DNA of 64,000 nt from a virus (IMGVR_UViG_3300015261_000002:1-64000); one strand, 5' to 3'. Shown: positions 53,401 to 63,272, counted from the stretch's first letter. The notes: generated by a model from the letters alone, not told the origin. Translations and numbers: made by a program.

Positions 53401-54918
53401 TTATGAATTTCTTCCCAGCTCAGCTTCTGACAGTACACGAAGATTTGCTCCTGCACTGGTGTGCACGTAGATAAAGTCGTTTGTCTTTACCAGCGTACAG
53501 AAACGCATGCCTTGTGCGTTCCGGGAATCAACAGCTACCCACACCTCTACATCAGGATCTTCTACCGAGTTAAACGCGTTACGCTCTGGAATGTCGTAAC
53601 CCACAGACAACGTGATCGGAACTGGCTTAACCGCATTGCGATGTTCGACCGGAACCTTAAAGGTTGTCTTGAGCTGGTTGAAGTCAGGATGCAACTTCAA
53701 CTTAGTGACGCCCTTGCCATTGACTTCCTTGACGTAGATCAGATCCGTGATGTTGTAGAACTTGGTATCACCAAAGACGTTCTTCTCATCCTTCTTGAGG
53801 AAAGACTCGAGTACTATGTCCATGGTGTCCAAGAACTCACGGATACGGTACGACATCAGGACCGGCGAGATCAGTTCGATCAGGACCGGTTTGCCATTGC
53901 CTTTAGTAACAGGCGAGACAAGGTTGTTGTCTTCCTTAACAGCAGGAATACTGTCCAGCATGCGCGCAACGTCTTTGCTCGTGAGGTTGTTGAGCGTTCC
54001 TGCCGACAGGTACCCATCAGGGTTCGCAATCTTCTTGGCAGTAAACTCATACATCTTGTCCAACAACTTGATTGGAGTCAAGGTGTACAACTTCGAATAC
54101 GTCACGTCCGGGGTGATTTTCCCGTAATAGTTTTTGTCGGGTTCCACTTTACCGAAACTGTAGACTCGGTACCCGTTAAAGAGATCGTAAAACTTTTCGT
54201 ACTGACCGGTTTCGAAGTACCAACGACTGGCGCTGACTATCTTGTTAAAATCCGTCTCTGGGTTCTCGTATTCCTTACGAGACATTACCGAAATATCCGG
54301 CTTCTGCTCATGACCCCATACGCTGGATATCTCAGCGATTTCCATTTGCTTGTGAGCGAGACGGTTACCCAACCCACCCTCAGCAGATCCTGGAAGATCG
54401 AAAAACAACTTACGTTCCTTGTTGTTCCTCAGAATCTCCAGTTGTTCGCACAGTTCGATACCGGTTTTGATTTCTTCCGGAGTCAGGACATGCTTACCCA
54501 CCTTCACGTCCTGGCCGGATACCACTTTCCAAGCAGGTTCCTGCATGCGGCTAATGAGTTCGAGTTCCTTGTGAGGCGTTACAATCCATAGGTTCTTTTG
54601 CCCACGCTCGTTAGCGACTTTCAGAACTTCCAAGAATCCTTTCATCAAGCTGTCAATCAAACTGCTTGCATTAGGCACAATCAGATTGACGATGTCCTGG
54701 ACTACTACAACGGTGTTCGGTTTTTGCTTGTTGCCAGTGTAGTACCCTGTCGAGGTCGCTACATCTTTGGCCAACTTTTTCTTGCCCTCTTCTTTAACAT
54801 CATAGGTATAACCATGGCCACCCATGTAGTAATGATGTTTCCGACGACCTTCCTTGGGCTCTAAGGCATTTGCAATGAGATAAACGACCATGTTTATCGT
54901 TGGAATATTTTCGTCCAT
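53401..54918 (-). CDS. Unknown protein, possible RNase-H-like N-terminal domain
   Basis: 505 aa, AAGGGC ribosome site. The N-terminal quarter contains NASSLIDSLMKGFLEVLKVA followed by a strand KNLWIVTP, faintly like the helix-strand of RNase HI (NN..EL.A...AL......I.TDS). phiKZ annotations include an RNase H-like protein in the corresponding UvsX neighbourhood, but the acidic triad cannot be identified here. The rest is alpha/beta without motif. Treat as unknown. Confidence 0.7.
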   Translation of the reverse strand: MDENIPTINMVVYLIANALEPKEGRRKHHYYMGGHGYTYDVKEEGKKKLAKDVATSTGYYTGNKQKPNTVVVVQDIVNLIVPNASSLIDSLMKGFLEVLKVANERGQKNLWIVTPHKELELISRMQEPAWKVVSGQDVKVGKHVLTPEEIKTGIELCEQLEILRNNKERKLFFDLPGSAEGGLGNRLAHKQMEIAEISSVWGHEQKPDISVMSRKEYENPETDFNKIVSASRWYFETGQYEKFYDLFNGYRVYSFGKVEPDKNYYGKITPDVTYSKLYTLTPIKLLDKMYEFTAKKIANPDGYLSAGTLNNLTSKDVARMLDSIPAVKEDNNLVSPVTKGNGKPVLIELISPVLMSYRIREFLDTMDIVLESFLKKDEKNVFGDTKFYNITDLIYVKEVNGKGVTKLKLHPDFNQLKTTFKVPVEHRNAVKPVPITLSVGYDIPERNAFNSVEDPDVEVWVAVDSRNAQGMRFCTLVKTNDFIYVHTSAGANLRVLSEAELGRNS

Positions 54919-54977
54919 TCGATGTGCCCTTAAGAGGTGTAGTTACACATTAATGAGCTCCCGGGTGAAGATTCACA

Positions 54978-55430
54978 TCAAGGACGTCGAAGAGCTTTAT
55001 CGAGCAGCACTTTGTTGTTTTTCCGCAAGAGGTCGTTCTCGTCCAGAGTCTGGATAAGCTGTAAACGCAACCAGTGGTTTTGTTCAAACAGTCGAGCGTT
55101 CGTCTTGAGGAACAGGATATTTTCTTGCTTTAAGGTCGCGTTCTGACCGGCAAGCATGTCGTTGATGCGAATGAACCCTTTGATAGGTCCACCGTTGTCC
55201 CCATCGAACAAAAGGTTTACTTTAGAAATACCCTCCTCCATGTCCGAGAGTTCAGTACGCATATTGACGTTTGCAATCAAAAGACTGGTCACGAGAAACA
55301 TGAGTACCGTCACCAAGAAGATCGAGGTCTTCAGCGCCGATGTTAATTGCTCTTCAAGTGTTTCACCCTTTGTCAACGAGAGGACAAATTCTATAGATCT
55401 GTTGGTTAGCTCTCTAAAGACCGCTAACAT
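54978..55430 (-). CDS. Single-pass membrane protein with long coiled coil
   Basis: 150 aa. Cytoplasmic-looking 32-residue N-terminus, one transmembrane helix (~36-53), then a ~90-residue heptad-rich helix (NMRTELSDMEEGI ... QNATLKQENILFLKTNARLFEQN) and a basic end. This layout resembles i-spanins (Rz-type) or envelope-anchored phage proteins. No lipoprotein partner (o-spanin) ORF is evident next to it. Divergent from the virion gene at 55463 with a 32-base gap. Confidence 0.72.
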   Translation of the reverse strand: MLAVFRELTNRSIEFVLSLTKGETLEEQLTSALKTSIFLVTVLMFLVTSLLIANVNMRTELSDMEEGISKVNLLFDGDNGGPIKGFIRINDMLAGQNATLKQENILFLKTNARLFEQNHWLRLQLIQTLDENDLLRKNNKVLLDKALRRP

Positions 55431-55462
55431 GGGACCATTCCTTACTGAAGAGGTGAGAGTTT

Positions 55463-56806
55463 ATGAGCGTTACAATGTTTTTGTCTTTCGGCAGTATTTC
55501 ACCACTTTATAACAACAATCCCGAGAATGCCGCCCCACTGGGAGAGCTCTCTAACAAATCCAGGAGCTATCAGAAAGATCCTGGTACCTTTACCCGTACT
55601 GATGTTGCTACGGTTACTGAACTGGTTAACTTCCTCAGCATTACCGATGAAGTTGAAGTCAAGATGCCTACCAGCATTGCGCTGGTACAGATCGGTATCA
55701 GTGACTGGTTGTACGCACAGGCGAAGTTGGGCAACATTACCAGCAGTCGTCCAAACACGCTAGCTCTTTTGAAGGCAAACTTTTCCAACAACATCGATAT
55801 TACTGATGTTGGTGAAATGGTTACCGACAATGCCATCTGGATGCCAAGTTTCGTACAAGGCGCCCATCTGGTAAACGGCGAGCGTCAAGAGTTCTACCTG
55901 TGGTTTGCTGACGCTTACTTCCAGGATCAATTCCCCCGGGTTAAGTTCACCGCAGTGCATCCGCTTCCTCTTGAGGAAATGGACTTCCTGATGAACGCCA
56001 ACTACAAGCAGATTGAAGCCCGCTTGTTGATGGAAACCCCAAAGGTTATCGAAGACCGCCTGAAGACCCTGAACAGCGACAGTGCATGGCCCTATACCGA
56101 CCGGGATGTGTTGGAGTTCCAGATCATGGACCTCATTAACACCCCAAGCTTCAACGTCGGTAGCTGGACCTACATCTGGTGGGGTAACGGCAAAGACGCC
56201 GAAGATCAACTCTTCGATCAACTCCAAAAGGAGATTCTCGACAATTCCGAGTACCCACGTTCGCGTTGGGAAGAGAAGATCCCGGATCTGTTCAACCCGC
56301 TCGAGTTCTACGTCATCCCAAGCTTCGACCGCTATGGTCTGTTGAACAAGGCCAACGGTGCTAAGCAGTTCTCCCCTATCACCGATCGTGAAACCATGAT
56401 GGTGTTGGTGGACAAGTACCTGACGCCGAACATGACGAGTGACCACGTCATAAAATCCATGCAGATGGTTCCGTTCATGTACAAGTCGCTCAACTGTGCC
56501 TTTGTGGCGAAGTTGAATAACCGTGCAGGCATGGAAAAGATCACAGCGCTGTTCCCGGATTACTCGCTGATTTCTCCACTCGATCCAGACTTCGGTCTGA
56601 TCTCCGATGTAACGATGGACTTCATTCGTCGTATGGAAGATCTGCTGGCTGCTGCTGAAACGGTTACCCCGATCAGTCTGCCGCCTCAGGGTATCACCCG
56701 AGTAGAACGGTTCGGCAAGGTTTACGTGGCTCGTCGTATTGGCAAGGTGAAGATCCTGGTCTTGACGCGTTATCAAATGCTGCAAGACGGTGTAGTGAGT
56801 AACTAA
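55463..56806 (+). CDS. Putative virion structural protein
   Basis: 447 aa, GAGGTGAGAG before the ATG. Mixed alpha/beta with many Asn, Asp and aromatic residues and no enzyme motif. Two bases before the next gene, so they are coupled. Composition and arrangement resemble baseplate or tail-fibre-attachment proteins; no specific match. Confidence 0.75.
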   Translation: MSVTMFLSFGSISPLYNNNPENAAPLGELSNKSRSYQKDPGTFTRTDVATVTELVNFLSITDEVEVKMPTSIALVQIGISDWLYAQAKLGNITSSRPNTLALLKANFSNNIDITDVGEMVTDNAIWMPSFVQGAHLVNGERQEFYLWFADAYFQDQFPRVKFTAVHPLPLEEMDFLMNANYKQIEARLLMETPKVIEDRLKTLNSDSAWPYTDRDVLEFQIMDLINTPSFNVGSWTYIWWGNGKDAEDQLFDQLQKEILDNSEYPRSRWEEKIPDLFNPLEFYVIPSFDRYGLLNKANGAKQFSPITDRETMMVLVDKYLTPNMTSDHVIKSMQMVPFMYKSLNCAFVAKLNNRAGMEKITALFPDYSLISPLDPDFGLISDVTMDFIRRMEDLLAAAETVTPISLPPQGITRVERFGKVYVARRIGKVKILVLTRYQMLQDGVVSN

Positions 56807-56808
56807 CC

Positions 56809-57549
56809 ATGGCAGATCAAAACCTGATCCCGGCTATTAATGCCGCGGGTCGCTTCGAAGCGGCAGCGCCTTTCAATGCTGTCGTTAACCAGGATGTCTA
56901 CTACACAGTAGAGGCCACCCGAACCATCCACGAGATGGAAGGTGCCAAGCTGGATATGTACAGCCTGGTCTTTCAACCGGTGGGGGTTTCACCCGAAGAC
57001 TTCCCAGTTGTGCTGAAACGAGCCAAAGATGCCGGAGCTATTATCTGCGCGTTGCTGGACCGTAACGGTACTCCGGTTTATGTACCCTCCACCTACCTGA
57101 CGTCGTTCCCGATGGTAGATGGTGTGTCGTATGAGCGTATGTGCATGATCGCTGATCTGGGTCCTGTGCCGCCGTCCATGCGTGAAGCAATGCAACAGGT
57201 ACTGGATCACACCAACCAGTACATCGCTGCCACCATGGGTATCACCTCTACCGTAAGACTGGGGACGATTCCAACGGTCGGGTATGTCAGTCAGAACCAA
57301 GCCGATGCTTACGAGAACACGCGTAAGGAAAACATCACCGACAGCAGTAATGATGTCGCCAAGGTAAGAGCACTGACTCAACAGGCCGCTTCGAAGGATG
57401 CATACATTTCGAAACTGGAGGCCGACCTGATCGGTACGAAGAACACCTTGACCACCACCCAGGCAAAACTTACCGCCACGCAAGCAGCTTTGGCCAGTGC
57501 AAACGAGGCGTTGGTAGCGGCTGGGTTACCCGCGATACCAGTACCCTGA
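56809..57549 (+). CDS. Putative virion protein with C-terminal coiled coil
   Basis: 246 aa. N-terminal globular domain (~1-150) followed by TTTQAKLTATQAALASANEAL-type heptads (~180-240), a trimeric or dimeric coiled coil typical of fibre/attachment proteins. Starts 2 bases after the upstream stop without a strong ribosome site of its own, so translation is coupled. Closed by a 13-bp terminator. Confidence 0.74.
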   Translation: MADQNLIPAINAAGRFEAAAPFNAVVNQDVYYTVEATRTIHEMEGAKLDMYSLVFQPVGVSPEDFPVVLKRAKDAGAIICALLDRNGTPVYVPSTYLTSFPMVDGVSYERMCMIADLGPVPPSMREAMQQVLDHTNQYIAATMGITSTVRLGTIPTVGYVSQNQADAYENTRKENITDSSNDVAKVRALTQQAASKDAYISKLEADLIGTKNTLTTTQAKLTATQAALASANEALVAAGLPAIPVP

Positions 57550-57562
57550 AGCAGCCATAACG

Positions 57563-57594
57563 CCTCTAACAGCCCTTGTGGGGGCTGTTAGAGG
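57563..57594. terminator. 13-bp bidirectional terminator
   Basis: Perfect stem CCTCTAACAGCCC/GGGCTGTTAGAGG, between convergent genes; AGCAGCCATAA precedes it. Confidence 0.85.
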
Positions 57595-57604
57595 TAGTCG
57601 TGGT

Positions 57605-59332
57605 TTACACCTGACGAATCGATCCAACTTCAATGCCGTCATCGCCTTCAACTACCTGACGGTAGGTGTACGGTTTGATGTACGGGCACTGAACGTCGAG
57701 CAGATAGCCATAGACCGCATCGACAAAGCTTTGCGTGTAGCTGTTCAGGATCTGCTTCTTGAAGTCCAGCTCTTCGTTTTCGATCGGAGTCGGGCGACCT
57801 TCTTCGTGATACTCGTAAACGACCCACTCGTTCAGATCGAGACCGATGTTGCCGCCGTGAGCGGTCAGCTTCGTGATCACTTCGTTCGCCACTTCTTCCA
57901 TGTACTTGACGCCGTACGCTGGAGAGAAACCGTAGACACGGTTCAGGAAGTGACTCGACGCCATCAGTTGTTCTTTGAGGTTGGTGTCAAAGATCTCCTG
58001 AATCATCGGATGCGGGTTGATCATGTCGCGGTGCTTCTGGAACATGCGATTGATCTGGCGCGTGCCGTGGCTGATGCGCTTGACGTTGACCTGAACGGAC
58101 TTGCTGTACGAAGACCACTCGAAGATGTTGATCGGTTCATCACCGAGAACGATCTCCCCGGATTCAGGCAGACGAGGGTAAACGCGATCCAGCGCAACGT
58201 TCATCTCTTTCAGACCATTGACACCCTTGAAGCTCAGGTAGAGGTCGTGGTCTTTTTCCTTGACGAGGTCGGCCAGTTTCAGAGCGATACGGTTGAGTTC
58301 AGACAGACGACCACGGAGGTCTTCGTTCATGCGCTCGCAGACTTCTTTGACGAGGGTAAAGTCGCCATCTACGAGTTCATCGATCGGCTCTTTGCTGAAC
58401 GAGAGCGGGAAGAAGGACAGCGGCAACTCTATAGGCGCCTGGGTTACATTGAGGTTGAAACCCCGCTCGGAGTGACGACGTTGGTGGGTCCACTTCATCG
58501 GGTCTTCGCCTTCCATCTCGTAGAAGAAGACCGGAATGTCCTTGCTCCGAACAACAAACGAGCGCGACACTTCATCCACCTGGAAACGGAACCAGGTCAC
58601 TTCCTGATCGCCATCCATGCCGAGGTAACGGAAGATACGCAGATAGACAGGATACGTCAGGTCGATGCGGGGGTCGTGTGCCACTACGCTGAACGGCACA
58701 TCGGTAACCGCCATCATGAAGAAACGGATCAACGCGGCGGTAGTCTTTGGAAGACTGTCGTCACGGTTCGGGAAGATCTGCGGCAGCGAGTGCATTGCGT
58801 TGGCGAGCATGCCGGCGATGTTGGCTTCCTTGGTGCTACTGGCAAAGCTTTCCACCGGACCAACTTTAATCGTGGCGTCATCGGTACCTTCTTTTGGTGT
58901 GGTCATGTCCTTCAGAAGCTCACCGAAGCTTTCAGGGGAGTGCGTTTCAACAAGAACAGCATCACCCGCTTGATGCAGTACCTGAGCCTCGCCGTCGGCA
59001 ATAACGAGTTCACCTTTTTCATCACGTTCGTGAACTGGCTGTTCGTACGCCAATGGAACACGATCACCGGCTTCGTTGGTGGTCTCAACAGGCAGCTCCA
59101 TAACTTCTGCCAGTTTGTCCATGTGATTGTTCCAGTCGGTCAGCTGTACCGGGATACCTTCTGGCATCTTTTCGATGTAACCTTCTTTGGGAGCGTTAGC
59201 CCGAGTCTCTTCGACCAGCGTATGCCATTCTTCGTCAGTCCCAACAAAACCTTTTGCCACCGCATTTTCGTAGGAAGCGTCAGGGTGGACGTAACCAATG
59301 TCACCGCCTACATCTTTCTTTTCATCGCTCAT
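57605..59332 (-). CDS. Unknown large protein
   Basis: 575 aa, GAGGGA ribosome site. Acidic N-terminal ~150 residues, then a folded region with many aromatic residues (IPVFFYEMEGEDPMKW, FHLNRVYGFSPAYGVKYMEE). No transmembrane helix, Walker motif or known domain. Strong codon bias like the sheath gene points to high expression, so a major virion or phage-nucleus-type protein is conceivable. I do not assign one. Confidence 0.75.
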   Translation of the reverse strand: MSDEKKDVGGDIGYVHPDASYENAVAKGFVGTDEEWHTLVEETRANAPKEGYIEKMPEGIPVQLTDWNNHMDKLAEVMELPVETTNEAGDRVPLAYEQPVHERDEKGELVIADGEAQVLHQAGDAVLVETHSPESFGELLKDMTTPKEGTDDATIKVGPVESFASSTKEANIAGMLANAMHSLPQIFPNRDDSLPKTTAALIRFFMMAVTDVPFSVVAHDPRIDLTYPVYLRIFRYLGMDGDQEVTWFRFQVDEVSRSFVVRSKDIPVFFYEMEGEDPMKWTHQRRHSERGFNLNVTQAPIELPLSFFPLSFSKEPIDELVDGDFTLVKEVCERMNEDLRGRLSELNRIALKLADLVKEKDHDLYLSFKGVNGLKEMNVALDRVYPRLPESGEIVLGDEPINIFEWSSYSKSVQVNVKRISHGTRQINRMFQKHRDMINPHPMIQEIFDTNLKEQLMASSHFLNRVYGFSPAYGVKYMEEVANEVITKLTAHGGNIGLDLNEWVVYEYHEEGRPTPIENEELDFKKQILNSYTQSFVDAVYGYLLDVQCPYIKPYTYRQVVEGDDGIEVGSIRQV

Positions 59333-59373
59333 CTTTTTCCCTCTTTTTAAATGGGTGCCATCGGAGGCAGTTC

Positions 59374-62217
59374 ATGCTTAACTTATTTTCAGTTGCTGTA
59401 AGGCAAACTGGGGTCTTTGTACATATCACAGGAGTTTCATACGGCGCCCTGTCACGAGATATCGAGAAGTTCTACAGCAGTTCATTGCTCACCAAATGGC
59501 AGATCCGCCGAGAGACCTGGGATTCCATCAAGGTTCATAACTTCTTTCTGGTAGAGCTGCACATCATCCTGGGTGAACTGCTAAAGGTTCGTAACCTCCG
59601 TAGTCGTCGTAGAGAGTTGGCAGAATTAAAACACCTGCTTGAAACGGAAACCTGGATCAAAGATACTGTCAATCCTGCTGGTAAGCGGTTCGACTTCAAA
59701 AAGCTGGATCGCTTCAACGTGGTTCCTTTCCCGAAACAGCGTGAGTTTCTGGAACAGTACCCCATCATCAAACAGAGCTATCACCTTAAAGGATTGTTGC
59801 TCGATGCCGCAGTGGGTAGCGGTAAGGCGATGCCACTGAACACGCAAGTCAAGGTGCCGGGTGGCTGGAAGCGTCTTGGCGACCTTAAGATAGGTGACCA
59901 GGTGATAGGACCCAAGGGTAACGTCGCTAACGTCACAGGTTACTTCCCTCAAGGTGTAACCGAGAGTTTCCGTTTTACCTTTGAAGACGGACGTACTGCT
60001 GACTCTCACCCATTGCATTTGTGGGAAGTGGCGGAGTCAGGATTTGACGGCAGTGGTAATGCGGTGGGTCAGACCCATGTGACCACGACAAAGGATATCG
60101 TGAATCACTTCGACCAGTTCAGTTACCACATCCCATTGGTAGGTGATGTCGGTGACAGTATTGAACCGTCAGCACTCGACCTGGAGCAGATCGCCACCGG
60201 GCTGCTGACTGCTGGTATACATATGGCCGACCCAGTGACAGAACTTTCCTACGTGGATCGTCGTCAGATCGCCAAGCACATGATCGAAAAGTCGGGCTGT
60301 CATTTGTCTGAGGTTGGGGTGTCAGTAATCACCGATAATGCCTACGGCGCCACAAACTTCCAGAAGCTCATGTGGAGCCTTGGGGGCGTCGCTAACCTCG
60401 AAACCTTTGGTGACCTGTTCAAGGTTAGCTTTAAGCACCGAGACATCGCCTGGCTCGTCGACAGCCTTGTATTGGAGTCCCTCGGTAACATCCTCGACGT
60501 TACCCAGTACATGAACCTGAAGTTGAAGCTGGTCGCCATCCAGCAGCAGCCGCAGATCGAAACCGCCTGCATCAGTATTGACAGTGAAGACTGCCTTTAC
60601 ATCGTTGACAACTGGATCGTCACGCACAACACCGTAACCTCGTTGATGTGGTCGATGCTTGTCAGTGATAACAAATGCATCATCGTCTGCCCTCTGAACA
60701 TCGTTGAAGAAGTTTGGCTGGGCAACATGAGGAAGCGCCTCAAAGAGATGCCGCGGGTATGGACGTCTACGTCAGGTCGTTTGTTAACGGACGATTACGA
60801 CTACTACATCATCCACTACGAATTCCTCCAGGGGAATCACTACGACCACATGCGTAAATGGTTTAACGAAGCCATGAAGCGCAACAAGAAGAAGTTCAGC
60901 TTGATCGTCGATGAGTCTCACAACTTTAACGACATCAAGTCTAAGCAGACTCGCCGGTTAGTAGAGTTGGCGGACGATGGGTTGTTCGAAGACTCCCTAC
61001 CGATGTCTGGGACACCGCTGAAGGCACTTGGGAGTGAGATCTACCCCATCACCTGCCTTATCGACAAACACTTCGACAAGCCGGCCAGAGAGTTCTTCAT
61101 GGCGAGCTATGGACGTAACCGTCCCGCGCTAATCTCGTTGTTGGCCAACCGTATCGGGCGTGGGAAGTTCTCCATTCCTGAACTGGCTGGTATGGGCGAT
61201 CCTCCTCCGTTTGAGATCATCAAGGTTAAAATCCCCGACGGGGATAAGTACACCCTGGAATCCATTCGCCTGGAGATGCAGAACTACATTGTGGAACGGT
61301 TCGCGTTCTACAGTAAGCACATGGCGCAGTTCATCGTGTTCTATAACGATGTAATTCAGCGCTATGAGTATTCGATCGCTAAACAACCCAAAGAACTTGC
61401 TGACCTGAAACGCTACAAGGCTATCGTTAACCGCTTCCGTACCCAGGGGTATAACAACTTCACGGACTCGGTCGACAGCGCCTTCTGCAAGGCTGTAGAG
61501 GAGGATATTGAACGTGGTCTAAAAGGTCCTGAGCTGGCTGAGTTCCGTAATGTGAAATCGGCCGTTAAGTACCTGGCGTTGAAGATCCGTGGTGAGGCGT
61601 TGGGTAATGTCTTGAGTCGTGCTCGTATCAATGCGATTAAAGACTTGATCGCGCACGCTGAACTGCCTAAGTACATCAACGACGTAGAGAAGAAAACCTT
61701 GATTTTTACCTCTTACGTCGAAGCCTTGAAACTCTCGGTAGACTACTTGGCTGCCCAGGGCTTTAAGCCTGTATCGGTGTACGGTGAGAACAGCAGTGAA
61801 CGTGACGCCACCGTCAAGCTGTTTGCCGAAGATCCAAAGATCAACCCGCTGACAGCCACGTACAACAGTCTGAAAGAAGGTTACCCGATGTTGATGGCTA
61901 ACCAGATCATTGGACTGGACTCCCCATTCAGGGAACATGAACTGCGACAAGTAAAAGGAAGGATCTGGCGCACCGGTCAGGATGCCGCCCAGTGTTTCTT
62001 CCGTATGCTGGATATGGATACCGGAGATAAGCTCAACATCACCACGCGCAGTCTGGACATCCTGGCCTGGAGTAAAGAACAGGTAGATGCCTTGATGGGT
62101 CGCATGGAAGGTCACGTGGCGTTTGCTAACGTAACCGGTGAGGAGTGTCTCGATATCAGCGAAGAATTAATCGGTCGTCCGTTGAAGATGACTAACAGTG
62201 TTCTCTCACTCTTTTAA
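59374..62217 (+). CDS. SNF2-family helicase, interrupted by an intein
   Basis: 947 aa from ATG 59374, with GGAGG 7 bases upstream; upstream frame to 59254 overlaps the divergent gene. SF2/SNF2 ATPase motifs: motif I LLDAAVGSGK-T split by the intein (residues 152-419), DESH (513-516), SGTPL (545-549) and motif VI QVKGRIWRTGQ (859-869) with both Arg. The spliced protein is 679 aa. Probably a DNA translocase used in replication, repair or transcription. Followed by the gene at 62231 after 13 bases. Ends MTNSVLSLF. Confidence 0.92.
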   Translation: MLNLFSVAVRQTGVFVHITGVSYGALSRDIEKFYSSSLLTKWQIRRETWDSIKVHNFFLVELHIILGELLKVRNLRSRRRELAELKHLLETETWIKDTVNPAGKRFDFKKLDRFNVVPFPKQREFLEQYPIIKQSYHLKGLLLDAAVGSGKAMPLNTQVKVPGGWKRLGDLKIGDQVIGPKGNVANVTGYFPQGVTESFRFTFEDGRTADSHPLHLWEVAESGFDGSGNAVGQTHVTTTKDIVNHFDQFSYHIPLVGDVGDSIEPSALDLEQIATGLLTAGIHMADPVTELSYVDRRQIAKHMIEKSGCHLSEVGVSVITDNAYGATNFQKLMWSLGGVANLETFGDLFKVSFKHRDIAWLVDSLVLESLGNILDVTQYMNLKLKLVAIQQQPQIETACISIDSEDCLYIVDNWIVTHNTVTSLMWSMLVSDNKCIIVCPLNIVEEVWLGNMRKRLKEMPRVWTSTSGRLLTDDYDYYIIHYEFLQGNHYDHMRKWFNEAMKRNKKKFSLIVDESHNFNDIKSKQTRRLVELADDGLFEDSLPMSGTPLKALGSEIYPITCLIDKHFDKPAREFFMASYGRNRPALISLLANRIGRGKFSIPELAGMGDPPPFEIIKVKIPDGDKYTLESIRLEMQNYIVERFAFYSKHMAQFIVFYNDVIQRYEYSIAKQPKELADLKRYKAIVNRFRTQGYNNFTDSVDSAFCKAVEEDIERGLKGPELAEFRNVKSAVKYLALKIRGEALGNVLSRARINAIKDLIAHAELPKYINDVEKKTLIFTSYVEALKLSVDYLAAQGFKPVSVYGENSSERDATVKLFAEDPKINPLTATYNSLKEGYPMLMANQIIGLDSPFREHELRQVKGRIWRTGQDAAQCFFRMLDMDTGDKLNITTRSLDILAWSKEQVDALMGRMEGHVAFANVTGEECLDISEELIGRPLKMTNSVLSLF
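59827..60630 (+). mobile_element. Class 3 (WCT-type) intein in the SNF2 helicase P-loop
   Basis: 268 residues between Lys and Thr of GSGK-T. Block A is AMPLNTQV, so residue 1 is Ala. Class 3 signature: HLW (H64, W66), Cys248 in ACISID and Thr266 before terminal His-Asn. The C-terminal 21 residues match those of the terminase intein closely. The middle has an unrecognisable, shrunken endonuclease relic (LMWSLGGVANLE resembles the tail of a LAGLIDADG half). Confidence 0.88.
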
Positions 62218-62230
62218 GGGAAGATCCGTT

Positions 62231-63229
62231 ATGTATGAAGAAGTTCCAGAAGTAAGTCACGTTGAAGCTGTCATGGACGGCATGCTGGACAGCCTGAGCG
62301 GTAATGAGAGCCTCGATCTCACTCAGGCCCAGCGTTACCTTGCCGGTGTGCTTGAATCGGCTGACATGGTGCGTTGGAGCGTTCAGGGTACTGAAGGTTT
62401 CTTCAGTTCGATTGGCGATGGTCTCAAAGCTGCATGGGACTACGTCATGAAGATGTTCAAATCCGTCTACGACTTCTTCTTTGGCAAGAAGAACAAGGAA
62501 GACTCTGATGCAGCCAAGTCAAGCGTGAAAGACGCCAGCTCGGCTATCAAGGAGGTTGAGTCTCCTGAGGTGACCGAACAGAACGCACAGGCTGTCCTCA
62601 AACAAGTCGAAAAGAAAATCGACAAACTTCCAGAGTCCGCAAAGAAAAAGGAACTCAAGAAGAAGGTTGAAAATGCGAAGGCTGATCCAGCCAAAGCAAA
62701 AGCAGCTGCGCCTGGCCTGATCAAGGAAGTCTACGACGAGAGCATGATTGACCTGCCGCGGATGAACGCTGTGGCTAAAAAGTTCAACCAGCTCTATACC
62801 GACCTCCTGAAACGTAAAGACGAATACAAGGCCCATGTCGGTGCTGGTGACCGTCAAGTGTTAGGCCACGCCCTCGAGCAATTCCTGAACGGGTTTACCG
62901 GTCTCAAGGAACCGCGTAAAGGTCTGGCTGAATCGAAGGCGTGGCTCACCTGGGCTGGTCGTTGCCTGGAAGCCACCGATAACAGCCTGCTGACCATCAA
63001 GGCCATGAAGTCCGAGCACGAACATGCCATCAAGGATGTTCAAGCGAAGATCGACGGGCTTCAGAAGAGCCAACATACCAAGCAGGAGCTGGTGGCAGAA
63101 ATTGCTGACCTCAAGCGTGTGATGGCCACCATCGTGACGGTTATCAAGATCGCAGATGAAACGCGGGATTGCATCCGTCTGATGGCGAAGGATATCGAAT
63201 CCTGCTGCGTGAAAACGAAAGAAAATTAA
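62231..63229 (+). CDS. Helical protein, possible internal head protein
   Basis: 332 aa from ATG 62231 (GGGAAG upstream; earlier in-frame Met lies inside the helicase gene). N-terminal ~65 residues acidic, then GLKAAWDYVMKMFKSVYDFF, a hydrophobic amphipathic helix, then a Lys/Glu/Ala-rich coiled-coil region and a helical C-terminal half. Such an acidic leader followed by hydrophobic helix resembles propeptide-bearing inner-head proteins of T4-like and phiKZ-like phages, which a prohead protease trims. No cleavage site can be confirmed. Confidence 0.65.
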   Translation: MYEEVPEVSHVEAVMDGMLDSLSGNESLDLTQAQRYLAGVLESADMVRWSVQGTEGFFSSIGDGLKAAWDYVMKMFKSVYDFFFGKKNKEDSDAAKSSVKDASSAIKEVESPEVTEQNAQAVLKQVEKKIDKLPESAKKKELKKKVENAKADPAKAKAAAPGLIKEVYDESMIDLPRMNAVAKKFNQLYTDLLKRKDEYKAHVGAGDRQVLGHALEQFLNGFTGLKEPRKGLAESKAWLTWAGRCLEATDNSLLTIKAMKSEHEHAIKDVQAKIDGLQKSQHTKQELVAEIADLKRVMATIVTVIKIADETRDCIRLMAKDIESCCVKTKEN

Positions 63230-63238
63230 AAGCCATAG

Positions 63239-63272
63239 TACCCTACCTAACCCACATGGGTTAGGTAGGGTA
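63239..63272. terminator. 15-bp bidirectional terminator
   Basis: Perfect stem TACCCTACCTAACCC / complement with 4-base loop, between convergent genes. Confidence 0.86.

Noticed and set aside
59254-59373. N-terminal extension of the SNF2 helicase to 59254
   Set aside because: Overlaps the divergent 575-aa gene and lacks a ribosome site; GGAGG stands before ATG 59374.
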